The notes beneath the pieces were generated by a model. The model saw only the letters and a list, made by a program, of their open reading frames with translations. It searched no databases and had not been told where the DNA came from. Source: Arcicella rigui (GTDB lineage: Bacteria > Bacteroidota > Bacteroidia > Cytophagales > Spirosomataceae). Taken from it: a stretch of 64,000 nucleotides of DNA. The translations under genes were made by a program, and so were the position numbers. Shown here one piece after another: positions 25,318-34,013 of this stretch. Every line of letters begins with the position of its first letter. The stretch's first letter is position 1. Where the stretch lies: NCBI RefSeq assembly GCF_034929435.1, contig NZ_JAYFUM010000020.1:80091-144090 (forward strand), in the 5' to 3' direction.

Positions 25318-26013
25318 ATGAACACAAAACCAACCATTAGAATTGATGTAGTTTCGGACATCGTGTGTCCGTGGTGTTATATCGGAAAGCGTAGATTAGA
25401 AAAAGCTATTGAAGATACACAAAGTTCTTGTAATCTGCAAGTTATCTATCATCCTTTCCAACTCGACCCATCAGTACCAACTGAAGGAGTAGATTTTCAA
25501 TCTTATATGGAAAACCGCTTTGGAGCAGGTTTTTCGCAGAAATTCCGCCAAGTAGAACAAGCTGCCGAAACGGTAGGGTTAGATTTTGACTTTGAAAATC
25601 TACCAAAATCTATCAATACTTTTGTTTTTCACAGAATTCTAACGATTGCTTTGCACGAAAACATCCAAGCAGCCGTAAAAGAAGCCTTGATGAAAGCCTA
25701 TTTTGTAGATAGAATCGACTTGACGATTGAACAGAATATTGTTGATTTGATGAGTCAGTTTGGTTGGACAGCCGAAAAAACAATAGACATTTTGCACTCC
25801 GACGAAGGTTCTGATGAAGTAAAAGAAGAAATGCACTATTTCCGTCAGCAAGGAATTTCAGGTGTTCCGTTCTTTATTTTTGATAAAAAATATGCTGTTT
25901 CTGGAGCTCAACCTTCGGAAGTATTTTCACAAATTTTTCAAGAACTTCTTCAAGAAAAACAAGTACAAGCTGTTTCGGGCGATGTTTGTGATATTGATGG
26001 AGAAAATTGTTAA
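25318..26013 (+). CDS. DsbA-family oxidoreductase, FrnE-like
   Basis: 231 residues from the ATG at 25318. A start at 25276 would add 14 residues that do not match the family. Thioredoxin fold with the active site C17-P-W-C20 in VVSDIVCPWCYIGKRRLE, a helical insertion, and the cis-Pro loop GISGVPFFIFDKKYAVSGAQ, all typical of the FrnE / 2-hydroxychromene-2-carboxylate isomerase-like DsbA branch. There is no signal peptide, so it acts in the cytoplasm. The C-terminal tail has two further cysteines (CDIDGENC). Confidence 0.88.
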   Translation: MNTKPTIRIDVVSDIVCPWCYIGKRRLEKAIEDTQSSCNLQVIYHPFQLDPSVPTEGVDFQSYMENRFGAGFSQKFRQVEQAAETVGLDFDFENLPKSINTFVFHRILTIALHENIQAAVKEALMKAYFVDRIDLTIEQNIVDLMSQFGWTAEKTIDILHSDEGSDEVKEEMHYFRQQGISGVPFFIFDKKYAVSGAQPSEVFSQIFQELLQEKQVQAVSGDVCDIDGENC

Positions 26014-26050
26014 GTTTTTTTAGCGAGCGAATAAATTCGCTCGCTAAAGA
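26014..26050 (+). terminator. Hairpin after the FrnE-like gene
   Basis: TTTAGCGAGCGAA-taaa-TTCGCTCGCTAAA is a perfect 13-bp stem. A T-run precedes it and an A-run follows. That polarity fits termination of minus-strand RNA as well, so it may serve either direction. Confidence 0.75.
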
Positions 26051-26052
26051 AA

Positions 26053-26085
26053 ATTCATATCTCATAATTCATAACTCATATCTAT
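26053..26085. repeat. Word repeat 'TTCATAACTCATA'
   Basis: 'ATTCATATCTCATAATTCATAACTCAT' (read as short words) is a direct repetition of TCATA units. It lies directly after the recO stop codon (26086 on the minus strand). The same words recur at 56663-56690. Confidence 0.5.
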
Positions 26086-26790
26086 TTACCCTTTCATCAC
26101 TTCTTTCAACACAGCCAAAGATTTTATTTCGCCCAAAGTATCAATGTGAAGTCTGTAAAATAAAATGATAGATTCTAATAATTGATTTCGGCTATTTCTA
26201 TCAATTCGTGGCGATTGATGATAAGGAGTATTCAGTAAAATATCTAATTGGTTTTCAAGCGTTTTACTTAGTACAGGTAAATTATGAAGACTTAATTCAT
26301 GGGAAATTTCATGGGCATTTTCGGGAGAAAAACCCAGAAAAGCACCCAGTTGTAAGAGAAATTGCAAATGGAAATTCTCAAAATGTTCTTCTACTTCATC
26401 CAGCCAAATGATTGAATTATGCAAAAACTCAAACAAATGGTGATTCCCCGTTTCTTCTTTCAGTGATTTTCCGAGTACTTCTGTGATAAAAAGAGCGATT
26501 GACGATTTGTAAATATCATAAGGCAAAGTGTGAAAAGGCGTATTGCATTTGACTTCGGCAATACGATGAATCTGTTTATTGGCTGCTGTATTTTTCCCTT
26601 TCTGATAAATCACCAAATCCAACAAAGTAAGCGGTTGAAAAAGAGCAATTTTATTTTTTGATTTTGCACTTCGTACACCATTTTCAATATAAGTCTGTAT
26701 GCCAAATTCTTCGGTGAAAATATTCACGATTACAGAGGTTTCTCGGTAACGAATGTAATTGATTACAATACCTCGTGTTTTATTCAACAT
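26086..26790 (-). CDS. recO: DNA repair protein RecO
   Basis: 234 residues. The N-terminal OB-fold opens with the RecO signature GIVINYIRYRETSVIVNIFTE and continues with GVRSAKSKNKIALFQPLTLL. A helical C-terminal domain follows, without the zinc-finger cysteines found in some RecO proteins. It anneals SSB-coated DNA and loads RecA with RecF and RecR. Ten bases separate it from the upstream acyltransferase gene, so the two are probably cotranscribed. Confidence 0.92.
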   Translation of the reverse strand: MLNKTRGIVINYIRYRETSVIVNIFTEEFGIQTYIENGVRSAKSKNKIALFQPLTLLDLVIYQKGKNTAANKQIHRIAEVKCNTPFHTLPYDIYKSSIALFITEVLGKSLKEETGNHHLFEFLHNSIIWLDEVEEHFENFHLQFLLQLGAFLGFSPENAHEISHELSLHNLPVLSKTLENQLDILLNTPYHQSPRIDRNSRNQLLESIILFYRLHIDTLGEIKSLAVLKEVMKG

Positions 26791-26800
26791 AATTTTGGTT

Positions 26801-27613
26801 TTATACTTCTTCTTGGTCTCTTAGCCAAACTAACTGTTTAACAGGTATTTTTTGTTCGATTTGGTCTCTCAAAATCTCCATGATTTCCTCCGCAGGCATC
26901 GCAGGGTCAAAACGAATTGGTTTTTTGAAAGTAACCGAGAGCGTCGTATTTCTTTTTTTGAATCGTAACCCTTTTTTATCAAAAGCTCTTCTAAAACCAT
27001 TAATTACTACTGGTACAACGATTGGGTTGTGTGTTTTGATAAAATGTGCTGTGCCTTTTCGGAGTGGGGCATAAGGCGTAGTTGTACCTTGTGGAAAACT
27101 CACAACCCAACCATAGTCAAGACCTTTCCCAACTTTATCTTCTGCCGAAGTATCTACTTCTTTTTTTACATTCTTTCCTTTCTCACGCCACGAGCGATTC
27201 ACCAAAATTGCACCTGCTTGTGAGAAAATCTTTGGAATTAAACCGCCTTCTTTCATGGTTTCGGAAGCAGCCACATAAAATACTCTTGACCTTGGAGCGA
27301 ATAAATAAATCGGGAAATTGATTGAGTTTCTAAAACCCCATTTTACACTAAAGAAAATATGATAAAGACATATTACATCCATGAAGTATGTCTGATGATT
27401 CGATAAAAAAAGTACTCCTCTACAAGGTAAATCTTCCAAATGTTCTGTACCGCTGATACGTGTTTTATTGATTCCTCTGAGTCGGGAATAAGTAACCCAA
27501 CCTAAGACAATCATAATAATTCTTTTAACAAACATCGAATTGCCAAATGGGTCTCTTTCAAAGAAACCAAAAACATCAAGCATTGGTAAAAATTTTTTAA
27601 ATAGAAGATTCAT
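26801..27613 (-). CDS. Lysophospholipid (1-acylglycerol-3-phosphate) acyltransferase family protein
   Basis: 270 residues of the PlsC/LPLAT family that transfers an acyl chain to a lysophospholipid at the inner membrane. Motif I reads SNHQTYFMD, an H-x5-D spacing instead of the usual H-x4-D. Motif III is SFPQGTTTP, corresponding to FPEGTR with Gln for Glu. VVPVVINGFRRAF fits motif IV. No full membrane span dominates. The altered motifs suggest a divergent subgroup, and substrate is uncertain. It is cotranscribed with recO. Confidence 0.8.
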   Translation of the reverse strand: MNLLFKKFLPMLDVFGFFERDPFGNSMFVKRIIMIVLGWVTYSRLRGINKTRISGTEHLEDLPCRGVLFLSNHQTYFMDVICLYHIFFSVKWGFRNSINFPIYLFAPRSRVFYVAASETMKEGGLIPKIFSQAGAILVNRSWREKGKNVKKEVDTSAEDKVGKGLDYGWVVSFPQGTTTPYAPLRKGTAHFIKTHNPIVVPVVINGFRRAFDKKGLRFKKRNTTLSVTFKKPIRFDPAMPAEEIMEILRDQIEQKIPVKQLVWLRDQEEV

Positions 27614-27784
27614 GCTATTATTTAGGGTTATTGACGAGCGTTTTTGTCTTTAGTCAATCTTTATTGTAAAATCGAAGATAGATAATTTTTACAATATTGT
27701 TCAAATATTTGTTTTGCGTCGCTTTCTTCAAAACTCTATTTACTTTTTCGAGGTTATACTGAAACAATCAAACATTGATGCTTT

Positions 27785-28690
27785 ATGAATGTACTCATCA
27801 CAGGAGGTTCGGGCTTAGTTGGTACTCGTCTTACGCAAATACTTTTAGCCAATGGTTTTACGGTTTCGCACCTGAGTCGAAAACCAACCAATACTACTGG
27901 AAAAGTAAAAATATACCATTGGGATATTGAAAATGGTATTATTGACGAAAAGGCACTACTTGAAGCTGACTACTTAGTACATTTAGCTGGTGCTGGCATT
28001 GCAGATGAAAAATGGACTGAGGAACGAAAAAAAGAAATTATCGACAGTCGCACAAAATCTCTTCGTTTGATTACTGCAAGTTTACAAACGCTTCCTCATA
28101 AAATTCAAGCATTTACTTCTGCATCAGGTATTGGTTTTTACGGAGCAGATACTGGCGAAGAACATATTTCAGAACAATACACTGCTGGCGATGATTTTGT
28201 AGCCGAATGCTGTACTCAGTGGGAAGCTGTGGCTGATGAAATTCAGAATTTAGGCATTAGAACCAGTAAATTAAGAATTGGCATTGTGCTAAGTACCAAA
28301 GGAGGAGCTTTGCCCAAAATATTACTCCCTGTACGTTTTGGGGTTGGGGCGGCTTTAGGAACTGGCAAGCAGTATCAATCTTGGATTCATATTGATGATT
28401 TATGTGAATTATTTATCAAATCTCTCACAGACGAATCTATGAATGGCGTTTATAATGCTGTTGCTCCGAAGCCTGTGACAAATTATGAACTGACTAAAAC
28501 CTCTGCTGAGATTTTAAAAAGACCATTTTTTATGCCCAACGTACCTGCTTGGACTCTAAAATTAGTTTTCGGCGAAATGTCCATTATTGTTTTAGGAGGC
28601 AATTACATACTTAATCAAAGAATTAGTTTAGAAACTGATTTTCAATATCAATACAGTACTGTTAAAAAAGCTTTGGAGAGTTTGTTGTAG
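27785..28690 (+). CDS. TIGR01777-family NAD-dependent epimerase/dehydratase
   Basis: 301 residues of an atypical short-chain dehydrogenase (SDR39U1/YfcH group). The Rossmann motif is ITGGSGLVGTRLTQ at the N-terminus. YLVHLAGAGIADEKWTEERKKE and SASGIGFYGADTGEE are hallmarks of TIGR01777, as is the C-terminal DUF1731-like domain with RPFFMPNVPAWTLKLVFGEM. The reaction is not known for the group. In some bacteria a homologue is linked to cell division or cold response. It is divergent from the acyltransferase gene. Confidence 0.9.
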   Translation: MNVLITGGSGLVGTRLTQILLANGFTVSHLSRKPTNTTGKVKIYHWDIENGIIDEKALLEADYLVHLAGAGIADEKWTEERKKEIIDSRTKSLRLITASLQTLPHKIQAFTSASGIGFYGADTGEEHISEQYTAGDDFVAECCTQWEAVADEIQNLGIRTSKLRIGIVLSTKGGALPKILLPVRFGVGAALGTGKQYQSWIHIDDLCELFIKSLTDESMNGVYNAVAPKPVTNYELTKTSAEILKRPFFMPNVPAWTLKLVFGEMSIIVLGGNYILNQRISLETDFQYQYSTVKKALESLL

Positions 28691-28781
28691 TTAGCTTTGA
28701 GAAGTGAGCTTTGAGTTTTTTTTGAATTTTGGTTGTTCTAAGTTGGGGGAGGAAATATTGCTTGACTATTCTAATAAATTG

Positions 28782-29411
28782 TCACAGTTTTCTATGTACA
28801 AATTCATCGGTTGCTTTCTTAATTTTAGCTTTAACCTCTTGCCAAGTAACTCCTTTTAAATCTATTGGGTCTGTTTCTATTTCGGCATCATCAAAATAAT
28901 ACAAAGAGTGAATGATATAACCGTAGTCATGATTTTTATACTTTCTTACAAAAAAAGAAAGCATTTCTTCTATTGAATAGTGATTTAGGAGTTCTGCTAT
29001 ATCCCAAAAATCCTTTTTTGCTCCTCTTTGTGCCATTGCATTTAGCTTCATGGGTATAATGTCAGGAATAGATAGCAGTCTAATTCCGTCGATTACTTTT
29101 ACAGACTCTAAATAATCATACTTATGAAGAATTATATCTATTTTAACATTTTCCAGAATTCCAGAAAAAGACTTTTCAGAACTGCGAATTAATTCAAAAC
29201 TTGAAAAATTTTGAATGACAGTTTCTAATACTTCATCAGCAATAAAATCTTCATTACTGAAAATATCTAAATCTACCGAAAGTCTATGTCCTAATTGTAA
29301 AGACAGATTTGTTCCGCCAACTAAGGCAAACTTTGCTAAGACTGGTAAAGCCATCAGACGTTTTAGTAAATCTAATGTCTTTGTATCTACTGTATTTGTA
29401 TAAAGCATCAT
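28782..29411 (-). CDS. AbiEii/AbiGii-type nucleotidyltransferase (putative toxin)
   Basis: 209 residues from the ATG at 29411 (29408 and 29429 are alternatives). The nucleotidyltransferase core is visible: FALVGGTNLSLQLGHRLSVDLDIFS holds the G-G-T-x-L motif and the metal-binding D-x-D, followed by RSSEKSFSG and the later Asp in KIDIILHKY, then IPMKLNAMAQRGAKKDFWDI, the typical AbiEii motif with Lys and Asp. Such proteins are toxins of type IV/NTase toxin-antitoxin systems or phage-defence proteins. The upstream gene ends five bases before this start and may encode the partner. Confidence 0.82.
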   Translation of the reverse strand: MMLYTNTVDTKTLDLLKRLMALPVLAKFALVGGTNLSLQLGHRLSVDLDIFSNEDFIADEVLETVIQNFSSFELIRSSEKSFSGILENVKIDIILHKYDYLESVKVIDGIRLLSIPDIIPMKLNAMAQRGAKKDFWDIAELLNHYSIEEMLSFFVRKYKNHDYGYIIHSLYYFDDAEIETDPIDLKGVTWQEVKAKIKKATDEFVHRKL

Positions 29412-29416
29412 ATTTA

Positions 29417-29815
29417 TTAAAAATCCCAATGATTTGGTTGCTCTTGCCTTCGTTGATAGGCTTTAAAAAGTGATTTATCTAAATCAAAAAAACTACTTAC
29501 AAAAGCAAATACTGGTTTTCTGAAATAAGCGATTTTCACAATATCATTTTTAATGCGTTCAAAACCATAGAACCTGATTAGCTCTAATTGGTCAGAGAAA
29601 ACACCGTAGTTAAATACTTTATCAATTACAAAAACGCTATTTTTTTCAAAATCAATTCTTTCAAAATCAACATCCCAAAAAGCTTTTTGGGAAATATTTG
29701 GTTTTGATAATACTCTTTTAGCTTCCATAATGTTGGATATGTTGGCATTAACACTCATATAAATCTCTGATAAATTTACAGAATTACAACGAGTTTCTCC
29801 TTTATTGCGATTCAT
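29417..29815 (-). CDS. Small partner protein upstream of AbiEii-like toxin
   Basis: 132 residues from the ATG at 29815. ATGs at residues 20 and 30 are also plausible, as the first 20 residues (MNRNKGETRC...) look weak. The core FWDVDFERIDFEKN followed by YGVFSDQLELIRFYG resembles DUF6922-type short domains that sit next to AbiEii nucleotidyltransferases in Bacteroidota. This is from memory and not certain. It is not a recognisable AbiEi winged-helix antitoxin. Gene order (small partner first, toxin second, five-base gap) fits a toxin-antitoxin pair. Confidence 0.6.
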   Translation of the reverse strand: MNRNKGETRCNSVNLSEIYMSVNANISNIMEAKRVLSKPNISQKAFWDVDFERIDFEKNSVFVIDKVFNYGVFSDQLELIRFYGFERIKNDIVKIAYFRKPVFAFVSSFFDLDKSLFKAYQRRQEQPNHWDF

Positions 29816-29923
29816 AATATTGATTTATCTTAAAAGAGAGTGTCTTCGATTAAATAGCTGATTGCATACAGTGAATATCAATAAAGTTTAATTATATTCA
29901 CTTTAAATACAAATTCGCAATCC

Positions 29924-31273
29924 ATGAGAACACTTTACTGCTTTATTACGCTTATTTTATGGTCTTTTACGACGTTTTCACAAAGAGAAAGTCGTCGCTA
30001 TCCACAAAAAGATAGTTTAGTAAAAGCCTTGAAAGTAGAAAAAGTAGATAGTAATCGAGTAAATATTTTGTCTTTACTGACCCGTGCTTATCATTTTCAA
30101 GATGCACACAAAGCCTATCTTTATGGACAAGAAGGTTTGCGTTTGGCTCAGAAAATCAATTATGCTAAAGGACAAATTACTTGTGGTGTAAGTTTGAGTT
30201 CGCTTTTACTTGAAATGAATCAACAAGGAAAAGCCATTGAATTGTTGTTAAAAACCAATGAAATCTGCGAAAAGTACGGCGACCCAGCCCTACAAGCAAG
30301 AGTTTTTATGACTTTGGGAATGGCTTATGGTAAAATGGATTATAATTTGGGTTTACAGTACCTCCTCAAATCTCGTGATGTCATTCACAAAGCCAAGATT
30401 TCTGAAAATTCAATCCCTATTAATTTAATGATTGGCTTCATGTACAAAGATTTGGGGAAATTAGATTCTGCTCTATTTTATCTGAACAAAAATTATCAGT
30501 CTTCCTTACGTACTTCCATCAGAAGTGTGGCTGCTACTGCCTTAGCAATGGGACAGGTCTATGAAAAAATGGGTAATATCCCTTTAGCAAAAAGCTATTT
30601 TCAATCGGCTTTGGCATTCAACAGTACTCATAGAATACCCATCAATGGCGATATTTATATTGAAATGGGTAAAATTTATTGGAAAACTAAGCAAAGAGAT
30701 TCCACTATCTATTTTGCCCAAAAGGCTTTGAAAGAAGTCAAGAGTACTTCTTATGCGATAATTCAACAAGCTTCATTATTACTTTTCCAAGTGTATCAAA
30801 AATCGAATGCACCGCTTGCTCTAAAGTACCATATCATGACAACTATGGCGAAAGATAGTCTGTATAGTTTGGATAAATTTAAAGAAATTGGAGCTTATAC
30901 TTTTCAAGAAATTATCCGACAAGAGCATCTCAGAGAAGCACAAGAACAACAAGAAATCCAACGCTCGCAAAATATCCAATACATTGCTATCACGGTATTT
31001 ATCTTGACGATGATTATGCTCGGTGTAGTTTTGTATAAACGAAAAGTGAATCCGAATATATTAGAATGGCTTGGCGTAGTTTCTTTACTGTTACTTTTCG
31101 AGTTTTTGAATATCATTCTTGAACCTTCCATTACCAAATTTGCCAATCGCTCGCCTATTATTACTTTGGCTTGCTTGGTGGTTTTGGCTTCTGTTGTTTC
31201 GCCTATTCACCATTTTGCGGAAACTTCTTTAAAAAAATGGGTAAAAAGGATTGCTTTGAAGCTCAATCAATAA
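29924..31273 (+). CDS. Exported TPR protein with C-terminal membrane helices
   Basis: 449 residues: signal peptide (MRTLYCFITLILWSFTTFS), about six TPR units (about 35-300, for example AKGQITCGVSLSSLLLEMNQ and GDIYIEMGKIYWKTKQRDST), a coiled segment (about 320-345), then three hydrophobic segments (about 349-368, 377-397, 408-427). The front resembles the TPR sensor half of Bacteroidota hybrid or LytS-type kinases, but the protein ends without any kinase domain. It is monocistronic as far as can be seen. Function unknown, possibly membrane scaffolding or signalling. Confidence 0.7.
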   Translation: MRTLYCFITLILWSFTTFSQRESRRYPQKDSLVKALKVEKVDSNRVNILSLLTRAYHFQDAHKAYLYGQEGLRLAQKINYAKGQITCGVSLSSLLLEMNQQGKAIELLLKTNEICEKYGDPALQARVFMTLGMAYGKMDYNLGLQYLLKSRDVIHKAKISENSIPINLMIGFMYKDLGKLDSALFYLNKNYQSSLRTSIRSVAATALAMGQVYEKMGNIPLAKSYFQSALAFNSTHRIPINGDIYIEMGKIYWKTKQRDSTIYFAQKALKEVKSTSYAIIQQASLLLFQVYQKSNAPLALKYHIMTTMAKDSLYSLDKFKEIGAYTFQEIIRQEHLREAQEQQEIQRSQNIQYIAITVFILTMIMLGVVLYKRKVNPNILEWLGVVSLLLLFEFLNIILEPSITKFANRSPIITLACLVVLASVVSPIHHFAETSLKKWVKRIALKLNQ

Positions 31274-31402
31274 AATTTATTCCAGTTTAATATCTCAACA
31301 AGCTTTTGTTTAAGCCAATAATTATTTTCAAATTCAGTAAATTCGCAAATGCTGAAGCTTGGAAGGCTTTGCTTGTACACAAATCATCAAATTATTCTTT
31401 CC

Positions 31403-31984
31403 ATGAAAAATATTTTAATTTATTGCGGTTCGTCTTATGGCAACAATGAGATTTATAACCAAACTGCCCAGAAAGTAGGAGAGACACTTGCTAAACAAAA
31501 TTTAAGATTGATTTACGGTGGCGGAAGTGCGGGCTTGATGGGAACAACCGCAGACGCTGTTTTGGCAAATGGCGGTGAAGTAATCGGGATTATTCCTTCT
31601 TTCATGGAAGCATGGGAAGTACAACACAAAAATCTAACTGAAACGATTGTTGTGGAATCAATGCACGTTAGAAAACAACTCATGGCAGACCGTGCGGATG
31701 CTATCATCGCTTTGCCGGGTGGCTGGGGTACGCTTGATGAGCTTTTTGAAATTCTTACTTGGCGACAAATTGGACTGCACAGTATGCCGATTGGATTATT
31801 AAATACTAATGGTTTTTACGATGATTTATTAAAAATGCTTGATAAAATGGCGGCAGAGGGTTTTGTAAGAGAAGCCAATACAAAATTTTTAATCATCGAC
31901 GACAACATTGATTCCTTACTCGAAAAACTCAGAAACGATAATACCGAAGGCGAAATCATTGGCAAACGAATCGAAAGAGCTTAA
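31403..31984 (+). CDS. LOG-family protein (cytokinin riboside 5'-monophosphate phosphoribohydrolase-like)
   Basis: 193 residues from the ATG at 31403. A longer frame from 31349 adds residues unlike the family. The LOG signature is complete: the Rossmann-like start ILIYCGSSYGNN, YGGGSAGLMG and the catalytic motif PGGWGTLDELFE. These enzymes remove ribose 5-phosphate from nucleoside monophosphates. In bacteria the physiological substrate is often unclear. Monocistronic. Confidence 0.9.
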   Translation: MKNILIYCGSSYGNNEIYNQTAQKVGETLAKQNLRLIYGGGSAGLMGTTADAVLANGGEVIGIIPSFMEAWEVQHKNLTETIVVESMHVRKQLMADRADAIIALPGGWGTLDELFEILTWRQIGLHSMPIGLLNTNGFYDDLLKMLDKMAAEGFVREANTKFLIIDDNIDSLLEKLRNDNTEGEIIGKRIERA

Positions 31985-32040
31985 CAATCTTTACCGCTAT
32001 TTTTCGTTCAAAAACCAAACATTGATTGCCAATTATTGCT

Positions 32041-33693
32041 ATGAAAAATCTTCCTTTACTTTTCTTATCTATTCTTAATATTTTGTATCTCCCTCATATT
32101 CAGGCACAAAATAGACCTGAAAATTTGGGTAGTACCGTAAATTCGGAATACTCTGAACTTAATCCAGTGATTGCTCCAGATGGTAGAATACTTTACTTTG
32201 GCAGAAAAAATCATCCTCAGAATAAGTTCGGGGAAAACGGTACAGAGCAAATTGCGGGTTCACAAGATATTTGGTTTTCTGAAAATGTAATGGGTTCTTG
32301 GACAACCGCAAGGCGTATGCCCGAAAGCCTCAATCGTGACCAGTATAATTCTATTCTAAGTATTTCGCCCGACGGTCAGACGATTTTACTGAAAGGTGCT
32401 TATGTAAACGGTCAATACGAAACCAGAGGTTTTTCTATCGCAAAAAAGAATGAAAACGGTTGGGATATTCCGAAAAAAGTAATTATTCCTAAATACGAAA
32501 AACTCAGTAAAGGCAAAAATGAGTACGGTTTTCTTTCAAACGACGGCAGAGTATTATTAATGGCGTTTTCTGAAAAGAAAAACTCTGACGAAGATGATAT
32601 TTACGCTTCTTTTCTGGAAGATGATGGCAGATGGTCGGAAGTAATCAATTTGGGCGATGAACTTAATACTGATTACACTGAAACTACGCCTTTTTTAGCT
32701 CCAGATGGAAAAACACTTTATTTTTCGAGCAATAGAGAAGGAGGAAAAGGCAGTAATGATATTTGGGTAAGTAAACGTTTGGACGAAACTTGGATTCACT
32801 GGTCAGAACCGACCAATATCGGCGAACCTATCAATACTGAACAATATGATGCTTATTACACGATTTCTGCTGCTGGCGACTACGCTTATTTTGTATCTGG
32901 TAATAGTACTTTAGGCAAAAAAGATATTTTTAGGCTTAAATTGGACAACGTTTCGCCAACCGATACCAAACCTGCCAGCACAACCAGTCCGATGGTTGCC
33001 GACAATACTCGAAAGTCGCAAGACAAACGACCAGCCCGAACTTTACCCAATCAATCTGAGTCAGTTGTATTAGTTTCTGGAAAAGTAATTGATGGAAAAA
33101 CTGGAAAAGTACCCAGCAATGCTCAAATCATTTACGAAGATTTAACCAACGGAAAAGAACTTGGTATTGCCACGCCCGACCCTGTGACGGGCGTTTATAA
33201 AGTAGTGTTGCCTTATGGCAAAAATTATGGAATCAGCACCAAAATTGACGGCTATATCAGTACTTCACAAAATATTGATTTAAGTAAAATCTCAGGAAAA
33301 TATTTAGAAGTAGATGGCAAAGACATGACTGTAAAGCCAATCGAAGCAGGTACAAAAGTTGAAATGAACAATATTTTCTTTGAATTCGGTAAAGCGGCTT
33401 TAAAACCAGAATCTTTTCCTGAACTGAATAGAATTGCCAATTTCTTCAAAACAAATACAAAACTAATTTCAGAAGTGAGCGGTCACACCGATAACGTTGG
33501 TACGGATGAAGTAAACAACAGACTTTCGCAAGAGCGTGCTGATGTGGTTCGTAATTATTTACTCTCACAAGGCGTTACTCCTGAACGAATTAAAGCTCAA
33601 GGTTATGGAAAAACTCGTCCGAAAGTAGCTAATGATACGCCAGAAAATCAAGCAATTAACAGAAGGGTAGAATTTGAGATTTTAAAGAATTAA
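32041..33693 (+). CDS. PD40 beta-propeller / OmpA-domain outer-membrane protein
   Basis: 550 residues from the ATG at 32041 (an in-frame TTG at 32026 is rejected), with signal peptide ending LPHIQAQ. About five PD40/WD40-like blades (25-310, motifs such as NPVIAPDGRILYFG and TTPFLAPDGKTLYFSSNREG), a Thr/Ser/Pro linker, a carboxypeptidase-regulatory-like domain (about 345-420), and a C-terminal OmpA peptidoglycan-binding domain (about 440-550, VSGHTDNVGT, LSQERADVVRNYL, NRRVEFEI). The domain set is like the type IX secretion component PorE but lacks its N-terminal TPR domain. It probably tethers a periplasmic complex to peptidoglycan. Confidence 0.85.
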   Translation: MKNLPLLFLSILNILYLPHIQAQNRPENLGSTVNSEYSELNPVIAPDGRILYFGRKNHPQNKFGENGTEQIAGSQDIWFSENVMGSWTTARRMPESLNRDQYNSILSISPDGQTILLKGAYVNGQYETRGFSIAKKNENGWDIPKKVIIPKYEKLSKGKNEYGFLSNDGRVLLMAFSEKKNSDEDDIYASFLEDDGRWSEVINLGDELNTDYTETTPFLAPDGKTLYFSSNREGGKGSNDIWVSKRLDETWIHWSEPTNIGEPINTEQYDAYYTISAAGDYAYFVSGNSTLGKKDIFRLKLDNVSPTDTKPASTTSPMVADNTRKSQDKRPARTLPNQSESVVLVSGKVIDGKTGKVPSNAQIIYEDLTNGKELGIATPDPVTGVYKVVLPYGKNYGISTKIDGYISTSQNIDLSKISGKYLEVDGKDMTVKPIEAGTKVEMNNIFFEFGKAALKPESFPELNRIANFFKTNTKLISEVSGHTDNVGTDEVNNRLSQERADVVRNYLLSQGVTPERIKAQGYGKTRPKVANDTPENQAINRRVEFEILKN

Positions 33694-33832
33694 TTTTGTG
33701 CTTTAGTTGGTAGGCTAATTTTTTCAATTTTCATCTATTTTGTTTCTTATAACCAGGAAAGAGTATCATTGAAAATCATTTTGAAAAATTAAAAGAATAT
33801 CAATCACAAGATTATCAATGAATTTAAGCTAA

Positions 33833-33858
33833 CTTGTATTTAACTAAAAAAATACAAG
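33833..33858 (+). promoter_or_regulatory. Inverted repeat just before a 35-residue gene
   Basis: CTTGTATTT (33833-33841) and AAATACAAG (33850-33858) are perfect complements with an eight-base spacer. The second arm ends three bases before the ATG. It may be an operator or a translation-blocking hairpin. Confidence 0.5.
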
Positions 33859-33861
33859 ATT

Positions 33862-33969
33862 ATGGCAAAAGATAAAGGCTCAATCAAAGAAGTAAAAAAA
33901 GAACCGACCAAAACCTTAAAGGAAAAAAGAGCGGCAAAACAAGAGAAAAAGAGTAGCAAAAGAGATTAA
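33862..33969 (+). CDS. 35-residue lysine-rich protein
   Basis: MAKDKGSIKEVKKEPTKTLK begins a 35-residue chain with about 13 Lys, ending SSKRD. Strongly basic and hydrophilic with no hydrophobic segment. Similar very short 'MAK(D/S)KGS-KEVKK' proteins occur in Bacteroidota as I remember them. A perfect inverted repeat precedes the start and a clear terminator follows 13 bases after the stop, so this is very likely a real transcript. Nucleic-acid binding is plausible from charge alone. Confidence 0.65.
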   Translation: MAKDKGSIKEVKKEPTKTLKEKRAAKQEKKSSKRD

Positions 33970-33982
33970 CTTAAATATTCCT

Positions 33983-34013
33983 AAACCTCAGAATTAACCT
34001 TCTGAGGTTTTTT
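33983..34013 (+). terminator. Terminator of the 35-residue gene
   Basis: AAACCTCAGAA-ttaacc-TTCTGAGGTTT gives an 11-bp perfect stem followed by further Ts. Confidence 0.85.

Noticed and set aside
26014..26050. REP element at the FrnE stop
   Set aside because: A single simple stem beside a stop codon is better explained as a terminator; no second copy was seen.
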